Positions 22,802-31,813 of a DNA stretch of 64,000 bases are shown piece after piece. Position 1 is the stretch's first letter, and each line of letters opens with the position of its first letter. A program made the translations under genes and the position numbers. The DNA comes from Pseudomonadota bacterium. GTDB taxonomy: Bacteria > Bdellovibrionota > Bacteriovoracia > Bacteriovoracales > Bacteriovoracaceae. The stretch spans positions 124,001 through 188,000 of the forward strand of contig JAIYDL010000018.1 of NCBI GenBank assembly GCA_027487515.1. The letters run 5' to 3'. The notes beneath the pieces are model-generated. The model made no database searches, was not told where the DNA came from, and saw nothing but the letters and a program-made list of their open reading frames with translations.

Positions 22802-23544
22802 TGAACTGGCAAGAAACGTTAGACCTCTTAGAGAAGGGTCAGGTCCGCTCCGCAACGAAGGTGGACGGTCAATGGGTTGCCAACCGCGAAGTGAAAGAGG
22901 CCATCCTGGCGGCCTTTAGGGCCGGGGAGCTCGCGCAGTTCCCGAACGGCTTCGTCGATAAACACAATCTCCCTCCTCGGGAATTTCGGCCCGAGGACAA
23001 GATCCGCATGGTTCCTGGAGGGACGAGCGTCCGCCGTGGGGCCTTCGTCGCGTCGGGGGTCATCATCATGCCTCCGGCGTACATCAACGTCGGCGCCTAC
23101 GTGGACTCCGGAACGATGGTCGACTCTCACGCTCTGGTCGGCTCGTGCGCGCAGATCGGAAAGAACGTTCATTTGTCCGCAGGGGTCCAGATCGGTGGCG
23201 TGCTTGAGCCCGTGGGCCAGACTCCCGTCGTGATCGAGGACAACGCCTTCATCGGCGCCGGGGCCGTGATCGTCGAGGGAGTTCAAGTCTCCGAGGGCGC
23301 GGTGATCGCTCCGGGAACGATCCTTTCTCGCGGGGTTCCGGTCTATGACTGTGTCCACGAGAGAATCCTCGAGGTGGGCGAACCAATTCCGCCGTACGCC
23401 GTTGTCGTGACGGGGTCTCGTCCGGCGTCCGCCAACCTGGCGTGGGCGAACACCCTCGGACTCCAGCTTCGGTGCGCGCTGATTATTAAATACAAGGACG
23501 CCAAAACCTCTGCGGCCCTCGAACTCGAATCTCTTCTCCGGTAG
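22801..23544 (+). CDS. dapD: Tetrahydrodipicolinate N-succinyltransferase
   Basis: 247 residues from the ATG at 22801, overlapping the dapA stop. The first ~75 residues are the helical N-domain, followed by hexapeptide repeats forming a left-handed beta-helix (RRGAFVASGVIIMPPAYINV, then GSCAQIGKNVHLSAGVQIGG and IEDNAFIGAGAVIVEG). These match the E. coli-type succinyltransferase and not the DapH acetyltransferase. Succinylation implies that DapC-type and DapE activities are encoded elsewhere. Confidence 0.93.
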   Translation: MNWQETLDLLEKGQVRSATKVDGQWVANREVKEAILAAFRAGELAQFPNGFVDKHNLPPREFRPEDKIRMVPGGTSVRRGAFVASGVIIMPPAYINVGAYVDSGTMVDSHALVGSCAQIGKNVHLSAGVQIGGVLEPVGQTPVVIEDNAFIGAGAVIVEGVQVSEGAVIAPGTILSRGVPVYDCVHERILEVGEPIPPYAVVVTGSRPASANLAWANTLGLQLRCALIIKYKDAKTSAALELESLLR

Positions 23545-23554
23545 GAAAGACCCT

Positions 23555-24748
23555 ATGCCACGAACAGACCACATCAAAGAAGTGATGCACCGGTATCAGT
23601 CATCATTTTACTTCTATGACCTGGATCTGTTCGAGGCCCACCTCCAGGCCATCCGGAGCGTTCTTCATCCCGACATAAAAGTCTGGTACGCAACCAAGGC
23701 CAACCCGATGTCGGAAGTCCTCCGGATCCTCTGGAAAAATGGCTTCGGAGCAGACGTCGCCAGCATGGGGGAGCTCCAGCAGGCCCGCGCCGCGGGCTTC
23801 GGGGAAAATGATCTCATCGCGACGGGCCCGGCGAAGTCCAAGAATTATCTGGCGGGCCTCATGCGCGCAGAAGTCCGGGCCATCGTCATCGAAAGCTTGA
23901 ACCAGCTGCGAGACTTAAACGAGGTCTGCGGCAAGCTCGGCCGTCGGCAAGACGTGCTCCTCCGGGTGCAGCTCGAGTGGGATGATCACCTGAAGAGTGT
24001 CCTCGGCGGATCGGCCATCACCCCGTTCGGCCTTGGGGTCGAAGACTGGGAGGGAGTGGACCTTTCCCAGTTTAAAAACGTCACCGTCCAAGGGCTCCAC
24101 TGCTTCCAATGGGGAAATATCCTCGACCTGGGCCAGCTCGAACGGCTCTGGTCTTCCACCATCGTCGCCTGTAAAAGTCTTTCCCGGGCGATGGGCTTCG
24201 AGCTCAAAATCCTCGACCTCGGTGGGGGCCTTGGCATTTCCTACACGGATGACCGAGAGCTCGACTTCCGGGACGTCCATCGAGTCCTCCTCGGACTGAA
24301 ACAGCACCACGAACTGGCCACGATCTGGCTCGAGCTAGGGCGCTTTTCGATCGCGAAGTTTGGCTCGTACTTCACTCGCATCGTCGATGTGAAAAGTGTC
24401 CGCGGAAAGAACCTCATCGTGACCGAAGGTGGGATCAATCACCTGGCCCGCCCAGCATTAGTGGGCGAAGCCTTCCCGTGTGAAGCCTTCCTTAATCCAG
24501 ACCCGGACACCAAACCATTCACCGTCCACGGCCCCCTTTGCACCGCCCTCGACACGCTCGGGGACTTCAACCTGCCGGCCACCCTAAGGCCCGGCGACTG
24601 GCTCGAGTTTAAACGCACCGGGGCCTATGGCTTCACGGAATCGATGCCCTACTTCTTGTGCCACGGGCTCGTGGGCGAAGCGGTGGTTTATCAGAACGAA
24701 CTCCTCATCCCTCGCGCGCCGAAAACGAACCTCGAATGGATGATTTAG
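23555..24748 (+). CDS. lysA: Diaminopimelate decarboxylase-family enzyme
   Basis: 397 residues. WYATKANP near residue 45 carries the PLP lysine of fold-type III decarboxylases. GADVASMGELQQA, LDLGGGLGISYTD (phosphate-binding Gly loop), LELGRF and the C-terminal GPLCTALDTLGD and GAYGFT, where YGF replaces YG-type active-site residues, all match the family. As the last gene of the lysine operon it is best read as LysA (meso-DAP to lysine). A related carboxynorspermidine- or amino-acid-decarboxylase activity is a less likely alternative. Confidence 0.88.
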   Translation: MPRTDHIKEVMHRYQSSFYFYDLDLFEAHLQAIRSVLHPDIKVWYATKANPMSEVLRILWKNGFGADVASMGELQQARAAGFGENDLIATGPAKSKNYLAGLMRAEVRAIVIESLNQLRDLNEVCGKLGRRQDVLLRVQLEWDDHLKSVLGGSAITPFGLGVEDWEGVDLSQFKNVTVQGLHCFQWGNILDLGQLERLWSSTIVACKSLSRAMGFELKILDLGGGLGISYTDDRELDFRDVHRVLLGLKQHHELATIWLELGRFSIAKFGSYFTRIVDVKSVRGKNLIVTEGGINHLARPALVGEAFPCEAFLNPDPDTKPFTVHGPLCTALDTLGDFNLPATLRPGDWLEFKRTGAYGFTESMPYFLCHGLVGEAVVYQNELLIPRAPKTNLEWMI

Positions 24749-24918
24749 TTGGTGCTCCTGGTTCGAGTATGACATTGACCCTAGGAATATACGAATCAAT
24801 AAGCGTCACACAGGAATGAGGAATTCAACGGAGTGAAACGCTTCTTTTCTTGCGTTCGTCTGGATATTGACAACACTACTCCTAACGATTCTTTTTTGCC
24901 GATGAGGAGTATGGAGCG

Positions 24919-25641
24919 ATGAAAGTTACCCAGTACGGCGAAGGGGCCTGTCGTGACCGACTAGAGCACCTTCGGTCGCAGGCCCACGAGATCCTCGGGG
25001 AGATTTACAACAGCGGGCTTGACCACTTGAACGCCCAAAAGATCATCGCTCTGGCGAGCGACATCTCGGACCTCGTGGACGAGCGGGATTTCACTTCTGC
25101 CCTCCGGGAATTCCAGGACTATGCCCCCTACCCACTCACGCACCCCTTCATGGTGGCGATCCTAGGGCTCATGATCTGCAAAAAACTAGACTGGAATACA
25201 GACCGAACGCTCCTCGCAGTTGGGGTGGGAGCGCTCCTGCACGACGTAGGGATGACGAAGCTCCCGGAGCGGGTCATCGCCACTCACCCCAACGACCTCT
25301 CTCCGGAAGACCTCATCCAGTACCACAAGCACTGCGAACACGGGATGAACATCGTGGCCGCGGTCCCGAGCATTCCCGTGGCGGTCCAGCAGATCGTCTA
25401 CCAGCACCACGAATATTCCGCGAAGGGCTTCCCGCACGGACTGAATAACCTGAAGGTGTATCCTCTGGCCAAAGTCGTGTGCCTCAGCGACCGCTTCGCG
25501 CGCTTTTTGATTTTGAACCAGGTCGGACCCATCGATGGGCTCAAGAAGTTCGTCGCATCGAAAGAGGAGCTCCGGCTGCATGACCCGGAGATCGTTCGAG
25601 CGTTCATTAAAAGTTTCATAAAAGACGAAAAGGCGAGGTAG
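24919..25641 (+). CDS. HD-GYP-type phosphodiesterase
   Basis: 240 residues, cytoplasmic. ALLHDVGMTKLPE is the HD motif and spacing to HCEHGMNI and HHEYSAKGFPHGLN matches HD-GYP domains; the GYP tripeptide is GFP here. Such proteins usually hydrolyse cyclic di-GMP or related dinucleotides with a bimetal centre. It is followed by a receiver-only protein five bases after its stop, with which it probably works. Confidence 0.8.
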   Translation: MKVTQYGEGACRDRLEHLRSQAHEILGEIYNSGLDHLNAQKIIALASDISDLVDERDFTSALREFQDYAPYPLTHPFMVAILGLMICKKLDWNTDRTLLAVGVGALLHDVGMTKLPERVIATHPNDLSPEDLIQYHKHCEHGMNIVAAVPSIPVAVQQIVYQHHEYSAKGFPHGLNNLKVYPLAKVVCLSDRFARFLILNQVGPIDGLKKFVASKEELRLHDPEIVRAFIKSFIKDEKAR

Positions 25642-25645
25642 GGCC

Positions 25646-26092
25646 GTGACAACAAAAATTCAAACACTGCTGATCGTTGACGACGAACCAGAGATCATCG
25701 AAGGGCTGAAGATCATCTTCTCTGGCCTCGTAGGCCAGGTCTACACGGCGGCAAACGGGCTCGAGGCCCTCGCTGTGATAGACGCTCAACCCGAGATTAG
25801 CTGCATCATCTCGGACATCAAAATGCCCAAACTCGATGGGGTTGGAATGATCCGAGAGATCCATAACCGGAACCTTCCCATTCCTGTGATCTTCTACACC
25901 GGACATGGCAACGAAGAACTCATGCGAGAGGTCGCAAAATACGGGGCCTTCGATTTCGTCGACAAGCCGGATCTCCCGGGACTCCAAGAGGTCGTACGCC
26001 GTGGACTCGCGGCCGGATTCTCGAAAGAAAATCTCGAAGACGCCGAGGCAGACCTGAATCAAATGCTGGAGAAGCTAAAAGACATCGATTAA
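25646..26092 (+). CDS. Single-domain response regulator
   Basis: 148 residues from a GTG start. LLIVDDEPEI is the acidic pocket, SDIKMPKLDG holds the phosphorylated Asp (near residue 59), YTGHG the Thr and DKPD the Lys. A helical tail of ~25 residues replaces an output domain. It may regulate the adjacent HD-GYP protein in trans; a kinase is not encoded next to it. Confidence 0.88.
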   Translation: MTTKIQTLLIVDDEPEIIEGLKIIFSGLVGQVYTAANGLEALAVIDAQPEISCIISDIKMPKLDGVGMIREIHNRNLPIPVIFYTGHGNEELMREVAKYGAFDFVDKPDLPGLQEVVRRGLAAGFSKENLEDAEADLNQMLEKLKDID

Positions 26093-26098
26093 AAAAAA

Positions 26099-26122
26099 GG
26101 GGCCCTCCTGCAAAAGGGCCCC
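26099..26122 (+). terminator. Hairpin after the receiver gene
   Basis: GGGGCCCT (26099-26106) pairs with AGGGCCCC (26115-26122), starting seven bases after the stop codon. The A run lies before it, so it would act better on leftward transcription; no T run follows on the plus strand. Confidence 0.45.
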
Positions 26123-26254
26123 GTTCGGCTCTAGTTAAGGCCAGAAATCCTTCTCTGATCTTTAATCGTCCCTGATTTCCTAAATGTCGCTTAATGAAAA
26201 TGGTAGTGGTCCGAGAGGGCGGCGGGAATACTTCTTTTCTAACATTAGCTATCT

Positions 26255-26305
26255 TAAAAACGAAGACCGCCCGTTCTCTATTCTCGTAAACAGAAAAACG
26301 GGCGG
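26255..26305 (-). terminator. Terminator downstream of the trypsin gene
   Basis: ACCGCCCGTT (26265-26274) pairs with AACGGGCGGT (26296-26305); on the minus strand a run of five T follows shortly after the stem. It lies 18 bases beyond the stop codon of the protease gene. Confidence 0.7.
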
Positions 26306-26323
26306 TTGTAGGTATTTAACTTT

Positions 26324-27100
26324 CTAGAGACCTGTGGTTTCGCGGATCCAAGCGTAGCCAGTGGAGACCTTCGAGTAGATGCCGTACTTATTGGCACGGG
26401 CACAGCCCTCTCCCCAGCTTACGACACCGACCTGGACCGGATCGTTCTGCTGATCGAAGACGACCAAAGGACCGCCGCTGTCGCCCTGGCATGAATCCTT
26501 ACCGCCGCCAGCGTATCCGGCCGCGATCATCGTATTGTCGATGGTACCGTTATAGGCACCTGGGCGGTTCGCTTCCTCGTTAGAAACGATCGGAACAGTT
26601 ACCTTATTGAGATCCCCTTTGGAATTGTACTGACGCTCACCGATGTCGCCGAAGCCGTAGACTGTCGAATCCATTCCTGGGGCCTGATGGCCATCCCGAT
26701 CGAACTCTGGAGAGGCGAGCTTGACCGCTCGGATCGTCCCGGAAGTGAGGTCGAGCTTCTCCGCGAGCTCTACCAGCGCATAGTCGTAGGCCATGGTGGT
26801 GCGATTGTATTGTGGATGCTTGATGACTCGCGCGACACGGACCTTCGTCCCGGCATCCTTGAGGTTCAGGATCCCCGCTGTGACTTCATTGAAGTAACCA
26901 GCACAGTGAGCGGCCGTGAGGACCCATTTCTCAGAAATGATGCTTCCGCCACAGGAGCCCTGGAGGCTGACCATGTACGGAGCGTCGTCGAGACTAACAA
27001 CTCGCTCTCCGCCGACGATCTTTTCCCCGGCGAGGGCGAGCGTGGGAAGAGAGAGGACAGAGGAGAGAACGAACGCACGAACGATTGATTTGGTTTTCAT
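26324..27100 (-). CDS. Secreted trypsin-like serine protease (S1 family)
   Basis: 258 residues. A signal peptide (MKTKSIVRAFVLSSVLSLPT, then LALA) and a three-residue propeptide precede IVGG, the activated N-terminus. The triad is H65 (TAAHC), D106 (DYALVEL) and S208 (GDSGGP). D202, six residues before the Ser, corresponds to chymotrypsin Asp189, so cleavage after Lys/Arg is expected. Animal-type trypsins are common in predatory bacteria; a role in prey or extracellular protein degradation is inference. Monocistronic. Confidence 0.93.
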   Translation of the reverse strand: MKTKSIVRAFVLSSVLSLPTLALAGEKIVGGERVVSLDDAPYMVSLQGSCGGSIISEKWVLTAAHCAGYFNEVTAGILNLKDAGTKVRVARVIKHPQYNRTTMAYDYALVELAEKLDLTSGTIRAVKLASPEFDRDGHQAPGMDSTVYGFGDIGERQYNSKGDLNKVTVPIVSNEEANRPGAYNGTIDNTMIAAGYAGGGKDSCQGDSGGPLVVFDQQNDPVQVGVVSWGEGCARANKYGIYSKVSTGYAWIRETTGL

Positions 27101-27460
27101 AGAACTCTTTATGAAAAGGTTAATCTTACGTTAAATTATGATGCTCGAACTTTATGACGCGTGAGAGCAGGGAAAAAAGATCAAGGGACTTGAAAAAAAT
27201 CCTCTCTTCACTTAAGCAAAATGACTTCATTCCAAACAGTTCTTTTCAGAAGTGATCTTTACTGGGTGGAGGCAGCGGATGCAGGCAATTCCTTCTAAAT
27301 AACTCAACAATATCGCAAAAAACTCCCGCCTGATCTCTCGGGATCCGAGTGAACTCTTGATCTTGGGCAGGGAGGGTTGAGCGCCCAGGCCATTTAGTAA
27401 AGTTAGTCTCAATCAGTGACGATACGGCAATTATTGCGATCTCAAGAGATGGAGCTAGCT
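27101..27460. other. Intergenic region between divergent secreted-protein genes
   Basis: This A+T-rich stretch of about 360 bases should hold the promoters of the leftward trypsin gene and the rightward secreted-protein gene. A 61-residue minus-strand frame at 27227-27412 has no ribosome site or recognisable features. No repeats or RNA genes were seen. Confidence 0.5.
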
Positions 27461-28111
27461 ATGAAGTTTCTTTTCCTATGTGCACTCATAAGTCTTGGTG
27501 CAAGCGCCACTGCCCCCTCCTATCTTGGAATGAGATCCTCGCAGATCAATCGAAGCCTAGTACTCACCGAAAGATCTGGGCAGAACCGCCACCTTGATCT
27601 ATCCATGGGGTATTGGGCGGATTACAGATGCAGGCTCAGTGCTCCAACTACCGCAGACACCTTTGAATTCGCGCCTAACACGGTTTGGCGAGTGACAGGT
27701 GGCCGCGAGTATTATCGAGAACGCCGAGTCACAGAACAAATTCCTTCCCTGTTGGCCAACGTCGTGGTCAATCATTACAGCCCTGTGACAACTTTTTCTC
27801 TCCAATACGGCGAGCGAACGGCGTCCTTGACGTGCTACTCAACAGATTACAAACGAGGAAATGAAGCAAGGCTCATCGATAGACAACGACTCTTCGAAAC
27901 TCTCCGACAAACTCACGGCATCAACTTTAGTGCGGACGAAACCCCGAATGAGACGAGCGTTGACCGAGTCGGTTCTGGTTCAACTCCAGAGAACCCTGAA
28001 GCTCGCCTTCCCGCCCCTGATGTTAATAACACCGAACGCTCTGGCGGGAAAGACGTCAACCCGTCCACCACACGGCGAAGGGCCGATGGAGCAAGTGCTG
28101 CTGCGAGGTAG
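27461..28111 (+). CDS. Secreted protein of unknown function
   Basis: 216 residues from the ATG at 27461, which has GGAG six bases upstream and begins a signal peptide (MKFLFLCALISLGASATA). The middle part is beta-rich; the C-terminal ~60 residues are polar and likely disordered (ETSVDRVGSGSTPENPEARL). Two cysteines lie in the mature part. No family recognised. It has no operon partner. Confidence 0.6.
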   Translation: MKFLFLCALISLGASATAPSYLGMRSSQINRSLVLTERSGQNRHLDLSMGYWADYRCRLSAPTTADTFEFAPNTVWRVTGGREYYRERRVTEQIPSLLANVVVNHYSPVTTFSLQYGERTASLTCYSTDYKRGNEARLIDRQRLFETLRQTHGINFSADETPNETSVDRVGSGSTPENPEARLPAPDVNNTERSGGKDVNPSTTRRRADGASAAAR

Positions 28112-28174
28112 GGGTTGAAACTCAAACACTCCTTCTCGCACTCCCATCTCTCGCGAGAGAATCGTATCCTGCCG

Positions 28175-29860
28175 CTAAGACTTCTTTCCCTGAGCGAGCG
28201 TCTCAGAGCGCAGGTCCTTCCGGAGGATCTTTCCGACGTTCGACTTCGGCAATTCCTTTCTAAATTCCACCGACCTCGGGACCTTGTAAGACGTGAGATT
28301 TTCCCGGCAGAACTTCAGTAGCTCCTCCGCGGTGAGCGACTCGTCCTTCTTCACGACAAAAACCTTCACCGCCTCTCCCGACTTCTCATCAGGGACACCG
28401 ATGGCCGCGCACTCGAGGACCTTCGGGTTCTGGACAATGACATCCTCAAGCTCGTTCGGGTAGACGTTGAAGCCGGAGACGAGAATCATGTCTTTTTTTC
28501 GGTCGACGATTTTCACGAAGCCCTGCTCGGTCATGAACCCAAGGTCCCCGGTCTTGAAGAACCCATCCGGAGTCATCACCTTCGCTGTCTCGTCGGCCCG
28601 GTTGTAGTAGCCACTCATGACCTGCGGTCCGCGGATGCAGATTTCCCCGATCTCTCCGAGAGGCACGGTCTTATGATTGTCATCCTTGATCTCCACTTCC
28701 GTCGAGGAGATCGGGAGACCGATGTAGCCGTTGTACTGCTTGAGCGTCATGGGATTGATGCACGCAGCGGGTGACGTTTCCGTGAGTCCATACGCCTCGA
28801 TCAGCGGGGCGCGAGTCACCTGTTTCCAGCGTTCGGCCACGGCCTTCTGAACCGCCATGCCTCCGCCGAGGGCGAGCTTGAGGGTGGAGAAGTCGAGCTT
28901 CCGGAACTCGTCGTTGTTGAGAAGACCGTTATAAAGCGTGTTGACCCCCGTGAAGGCGGTGAAGCGCCACTTCTTGAGTTCTTTCACAAACCCTGGGATG
29001 TCCCGAGGATTCGTGATCAGGACATTGAGGGCCCCGATGGAGCTGAAGACGAAGCAGTTCGCGGTGAGAGAGAAAATATGATAGAGCGGAAGTGGAGTAA
29101 TGATGATCTCCTGACTCTCCGTGATCAAATCCTTGATCCACGCCCGGGCCTGGAGCATGTTGGCCACGATGTTCCGGTGCGTGAGGATCGCGCCCTTGGC
29201 CACTCCGGTCGTCCCACCCGTGTACTGAAGGAAGGCGATGTCGCTGCCTTTCATCTCGGGTCGCTTGAAGGCCTTGGGATCTGCTCCCGAAACACAGGCC
29301 TTAAAGTCCAAGGCCCCGGGGAGTGAGAACGGCGGAACCATCTTCTTCACGTTCTTGATCACGAAGTTCACGATGTAGTTCTTCGGGAACTTAAGGAAGT
29401 CTCCGATCTGAGTGACAAAGACGTGCTTCACCGGCGTATGCGGGAGGATTTTCTCAAGCACGTGGGCCGAGTTCGCAAAGATGACAATCGCCTTGACGTC
29501 CGCGTCCTTGAGCTGGTGCTCGAGCTCCCGGGCAGTGTAGAGCGGGTTCACATTCACCGCAATCATGCCCGCGCGCAGGGCCCCGAAGAGGGCGACTGGG
29601 TACTGAAGGATATTGGGCATCATGAGCGCAACCCGGTCACCTTTCTGAAGCTTCAGGTCGTTTTGTAAGTAGCTCGCGAAGCGCCGAGAGAGCTCGTCGA
29701 TCTCAGCGTAGGTCAAGCTCGTCCCTAAGTTGTGAAAGGCGGCATTGGTCGCGTACTTCTTAAAGCCGATCTCCAGCATGTCATTGATGGAGGAGTACTC
29801 CTCGGGGTTAATTTCTTGAGGGACCCCTGCGTCGTAGGCCTTGTGCCAGATCTTTGTCAT
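28175..29860 (-). CDS. fadD: Long-chain fatty-acid-CoA ligase
   Basis: 561 residues, typical of FadD. YTGGTTGVAKGA near residue 217 is the AMP-binding P-loop; YGLTETSP and GDLGFMTEQGFVKIVDRKKD are the adenylate-forming core motifs; KSNVGKILRKDL near the C-terminus holds the catalytic Lys. It activates fatty acids to acyl-CoA via acyl-AMP at the membrane. The HPF-family gene is just upstream on the same strand (13 bases apart), so the two may share a transcript. Confidence 0.93.
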   Translation of the reverse strand: MTKIWHKAYDAGVPQEINPEEYSSINDMLEIGFKKYATNAAFHNLGTSLTYAEIDELSRRFASYLQNDLKLQKGDRVALMMPNILQYPVALFGALRAGMIAVNVNPLYTARELEHQLKDADVKAIVIFANSAHVLEKILPHTPVKHVFVTQIGDFLKFPKNYIVNFVIKNVKKMVPPFSLPGALDFKACVSGADPKAFKRPEMKGSDIAFLQYTGGTTGVAKGAILTHRNIVANMLQARAWIKDLITESQEIIITPLPLYHIFSLTANCFVFSSIGALNVLITNPRDIPGFVKELKKWRFTAFTGVNTLYNGLLNNDEFRKLDFSTLKLALGGGMAVQKAVAERWKQVTRAPLIEAYGLTETSPAACINPMTLKQYNGYIGLPISSTEVEIKDDNHKTVPLGEIGEICIRGPQVMSGYYNRADETAKVMTPDGFFKTGDLGFMTEQGFVKIVDRKKDMILVSGFNVYPNELEDVIVQNPKVLECAAIGVPDEKSGEAVKVFVVKKDESLTAEELLKFCRENLTSYKVPRSVEFRKELPKSNVGKILRKDLRSETLAQGKKS

Positions 29861-29873
29861 TGATGTCTCCGGG

Positions 29874-30134
29874 CTATTGCATTTGGTTTTGGATTTTCTG
29901 GATGATCAGGTCGAAGGTCTTATAGAGGTCATCGGCGTGGGCCTTGGCAAAGTACTTCTCATGCCCGGAATTAATCGAAACTTCGGAGCAGTGCTCGGCC
30001 CCGTCCATCCAACAGGTCCAATGGACATTCGTCGTCGTTCCGAACCACTTGGCAAATTTTTCGGACTTCTCGCGGATCATCTGATCAAGTGCAGGGGTAT
30101 GATCCATGTGACGGAAGGTGATGTTAACGTTCAT
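29874..30134 (-). CDS. hpf: Short ribosome hibernation factor (HPF/RaiA family)
   Basis: 86 residues from the ATG at 30134, preceded by AAGGAG; an upstream ATG at 30179 is less likely. MNVNITFRHMDHTPAL..IREKSEKFAKWF and the AHADDLYKTFDLIIQKIQNQ end match the sigma-54-modulation/HPF fold (beta-alpha-beta-beta-beta-alpha). Short HPF binds the decoding centre of the 30S subunit and promotes 100S dimers in slow growth. Shorter than E. coli HPF (95) and lacking the long-form C-domain. Confidence 0.82.
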   Translation of the reverse strand: MNVNITFRHMDHTPALDQMIREKSEKFAKWFGTTTNVHWTCWMDGAEHCSEVSINSGHEKYFAKAHADDLYKTFDLIIQKIQNQMQ

Positions 30135-30258
30135 AGACACTCCTTTGATAGAGTTCATATTATAAGAGCTTACGCTCAACGACTCAGAGTGCCAGAGCGA
30201 TTGAAATTCAAAAATTAAGTATGGAAAAGAAGACCATTTTGATTCGCTTCAAACAAGG

Positions 30259-30993
30259 CTAGCGGTTCTTCACCACCAAACGAACAGCGGCCGGAAGGAT
30301 CTCCGTCGGTAGATCCAGGAAGCTCCGGTGAGGCACAAAACCAAGTTGACCATAATAGTAGAAGTACACAATGTTAAAGCGCGAGTTATTGAGCTCCTCT
30401 TCGAGGTCCAAGGAGTCAAGGATCCGGCGGACGGGCCTCCAGGACCCGATCAGCTGCCACAGGACATTTCGCGGATCGAGCATGAAGCCTTCGGGAATGG
30501 AGAGGGCCTTTCGATGGACCATGCTCTCGGCAATGAAAATCCCCGTCGGCGTCAGGTGATCGCTGATCAAGCGGTAGTAACTGGCCCGGTCCGGATCTTC
30601 CGTCAGGCAGTGAAGGAGATGGGAGTCGATGATGAGATCAAACCGCTGCCCCAGTGCCAGGTCCGGGTGAACCACGTCGGCCTCGATGGTCTCGACCTCA
30701 AGGCCCTCGGCGGCGTAGACGGCACTGGCCTGAGCAAGTGCCGTCGGAGAAAAATCCACTAGCGTCACCCGGGCCCCGAGCCGTGCCAGCAGCAGACCGA
30801 CTCCGCCCCGGCCCGCACCGGTCTCAAGGACCCGGAGCCCGTTCCAGTCCGACTCTGGAAGGAATCGCTCCTTACTTTCCAAAGCGAAGTTAAAGAGACC
30901 CTTCGCACTGGACACGGCTTCCTGGAGAAGTTCTCCTGCCCCGAGGGTCTGGTCTCGACGGTACGACTCTTCGTAATACTCCTGCAAACTCAT
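30259..30993 (-). CDS. Class I SAM-dependent methyltransferase
   Basis: 244 residues from an ATG at 30993; an ATG at 31017 would overlap the start of the divergent hydrolase. LRVLETGAGRGGVGLLLARL is motif I, VTLVDFS motif II, and FDLIIDSHLLHCL the post-motif region, as in methyltransferases of small molecules. The C-terminal ~90 residues are likely a substrate cap. Substrate unknown. Confidence 0.75.
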   Translation of the reverse strand: MSLQEYYEESYRRDQTLGAGELLQEAVSSAKGLFNFALESKERFLPESDWNGLRVLETGAGRGGVGLLLARLGARVTLVDFSPTALAQASAVYAAEGLEVETIEADVVHPDLALGQRFDLIIDSHLLHCLTEDPDRASYYRLISDHLTPTGIFIAESMVHRKALSIPEGFMLDPRNVLWQLIGSWRPVRRILDSLDLEEELNNSRFNIVYFYYYGQLGFVPHRSFLDLPTEILPAAVRLVVKNR

Positions 30994-31015
30994 AAAAAAA
31001 GTGTAAGATGCTTCC

Positions 31016-31813
31016 ATGGCAAAGGAAACGCATTTTTACCTCGTGCGCGGACTCATCCGAGAAAAAGGTCACTGGGGCCCATTCATCCAGCAGCTGCAGG
31101 CGAGCTACCCTCGGGCGAAGATCTCGGCGTTAGACCTGCCCGGGGCCGGGGAACACTACAAGGGCCGCTCTCCGCTCACCATCGGCGCCATGGTGGATGA
31201 GATGCGACAAGATTTTCTCAAGGCACAGGATCCCAGCAGACACTCCCACCTCATCGCCATCTCCTTAGGCGGCATGATCGCCGTCGAATGGCTGCGCCGT
31301 TACCCAGGGGATTTCCAGTCTGCAACCCTCATCAACACGAGCTTCGGTGGAGTCTCACCGGTTTTCCATCGGCTCAAGCCTCGGGCCTTTTTCTTTCTCC
31401 TCAAAGTTCCCTTCCTCAAAGGCCGAAGGAAGGAAGCGAGGATCCTTCAGTTGGTGTCAAACAACGCGGGAGTCTTCCAAGAAACTCTGGCCCAGTGGGA
31501 GGTCATTCAACGCGAGCGACCGGTGAGCCTTGGCAACACACTCCGGCAGCTCCTGGCAGCGGCGACCTTCAGGATCGGAAACTTTCTCCCTTCACTTCCC
31601 GTGACACTCCTCGCGGCCACCCGCGATCGGATGGTCAGCATCGAATGCTCCCGAGCGATCGCTCGGCGCTGGAGACTCCCCCTTCGAGAGCATCCTAGCG
31701 GCGGGCATGACCTCACGGTGGATGACCCTCAATGGGTGGCCCAGAACATCGGAGTCTCTAGCGCGGAGTGCGAAGTTCAGACTCCAGAGCGGCCCGAGTA
31801 TGAATCCGTCTAA
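31016..31813 (+). CDS. Alpha/beta hydrolase
   Basis: 265 residues. The oxyanion region is YLVRGLIREKGHW, the nucleophile elbow is AISLGGM (Ser near residue 83), the acid probably lies in LAATRDRMVS, and the histidine is in PSGGHDLTVDDP. A cap region sits between residues ~115 and 190. Esterase, lipase or carboxylesterase activity is plausible; substrate unknown. Its 3' end overlaps the convergent 984-residue gene by 56 bases. Confidence 0.85.
   Translation: MAKETHFYLVRGLIREKGHWGPFIQQLQASYPRAKISALDLPGAGEHYKGRSPLTIGAMVDEMRQDFLKAQDPSRHSHLIAISLGGMIAVEWLRRYPGDFQSATLINTSFGGVSPVFHRLKPRAFFFLLKVPFLKGRRKEARILQLVSNNAGVFQETLAQWEVIQRERPVSLGNTLRQLLAAATFRIGNFLPSLPVTLLAATRDRMVSIECSRAIARRWRLPLREHPSGGHDLTVDDPQWVAQNIGVSSAECEVQTPERPEYESV

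Noticed and set aside
27227..27412. 61-codon minus-strand frame between the trypsin and secreted-protein genes
   Set aside because: No ribosome site, no domain and A+T-rich intergenic composition.
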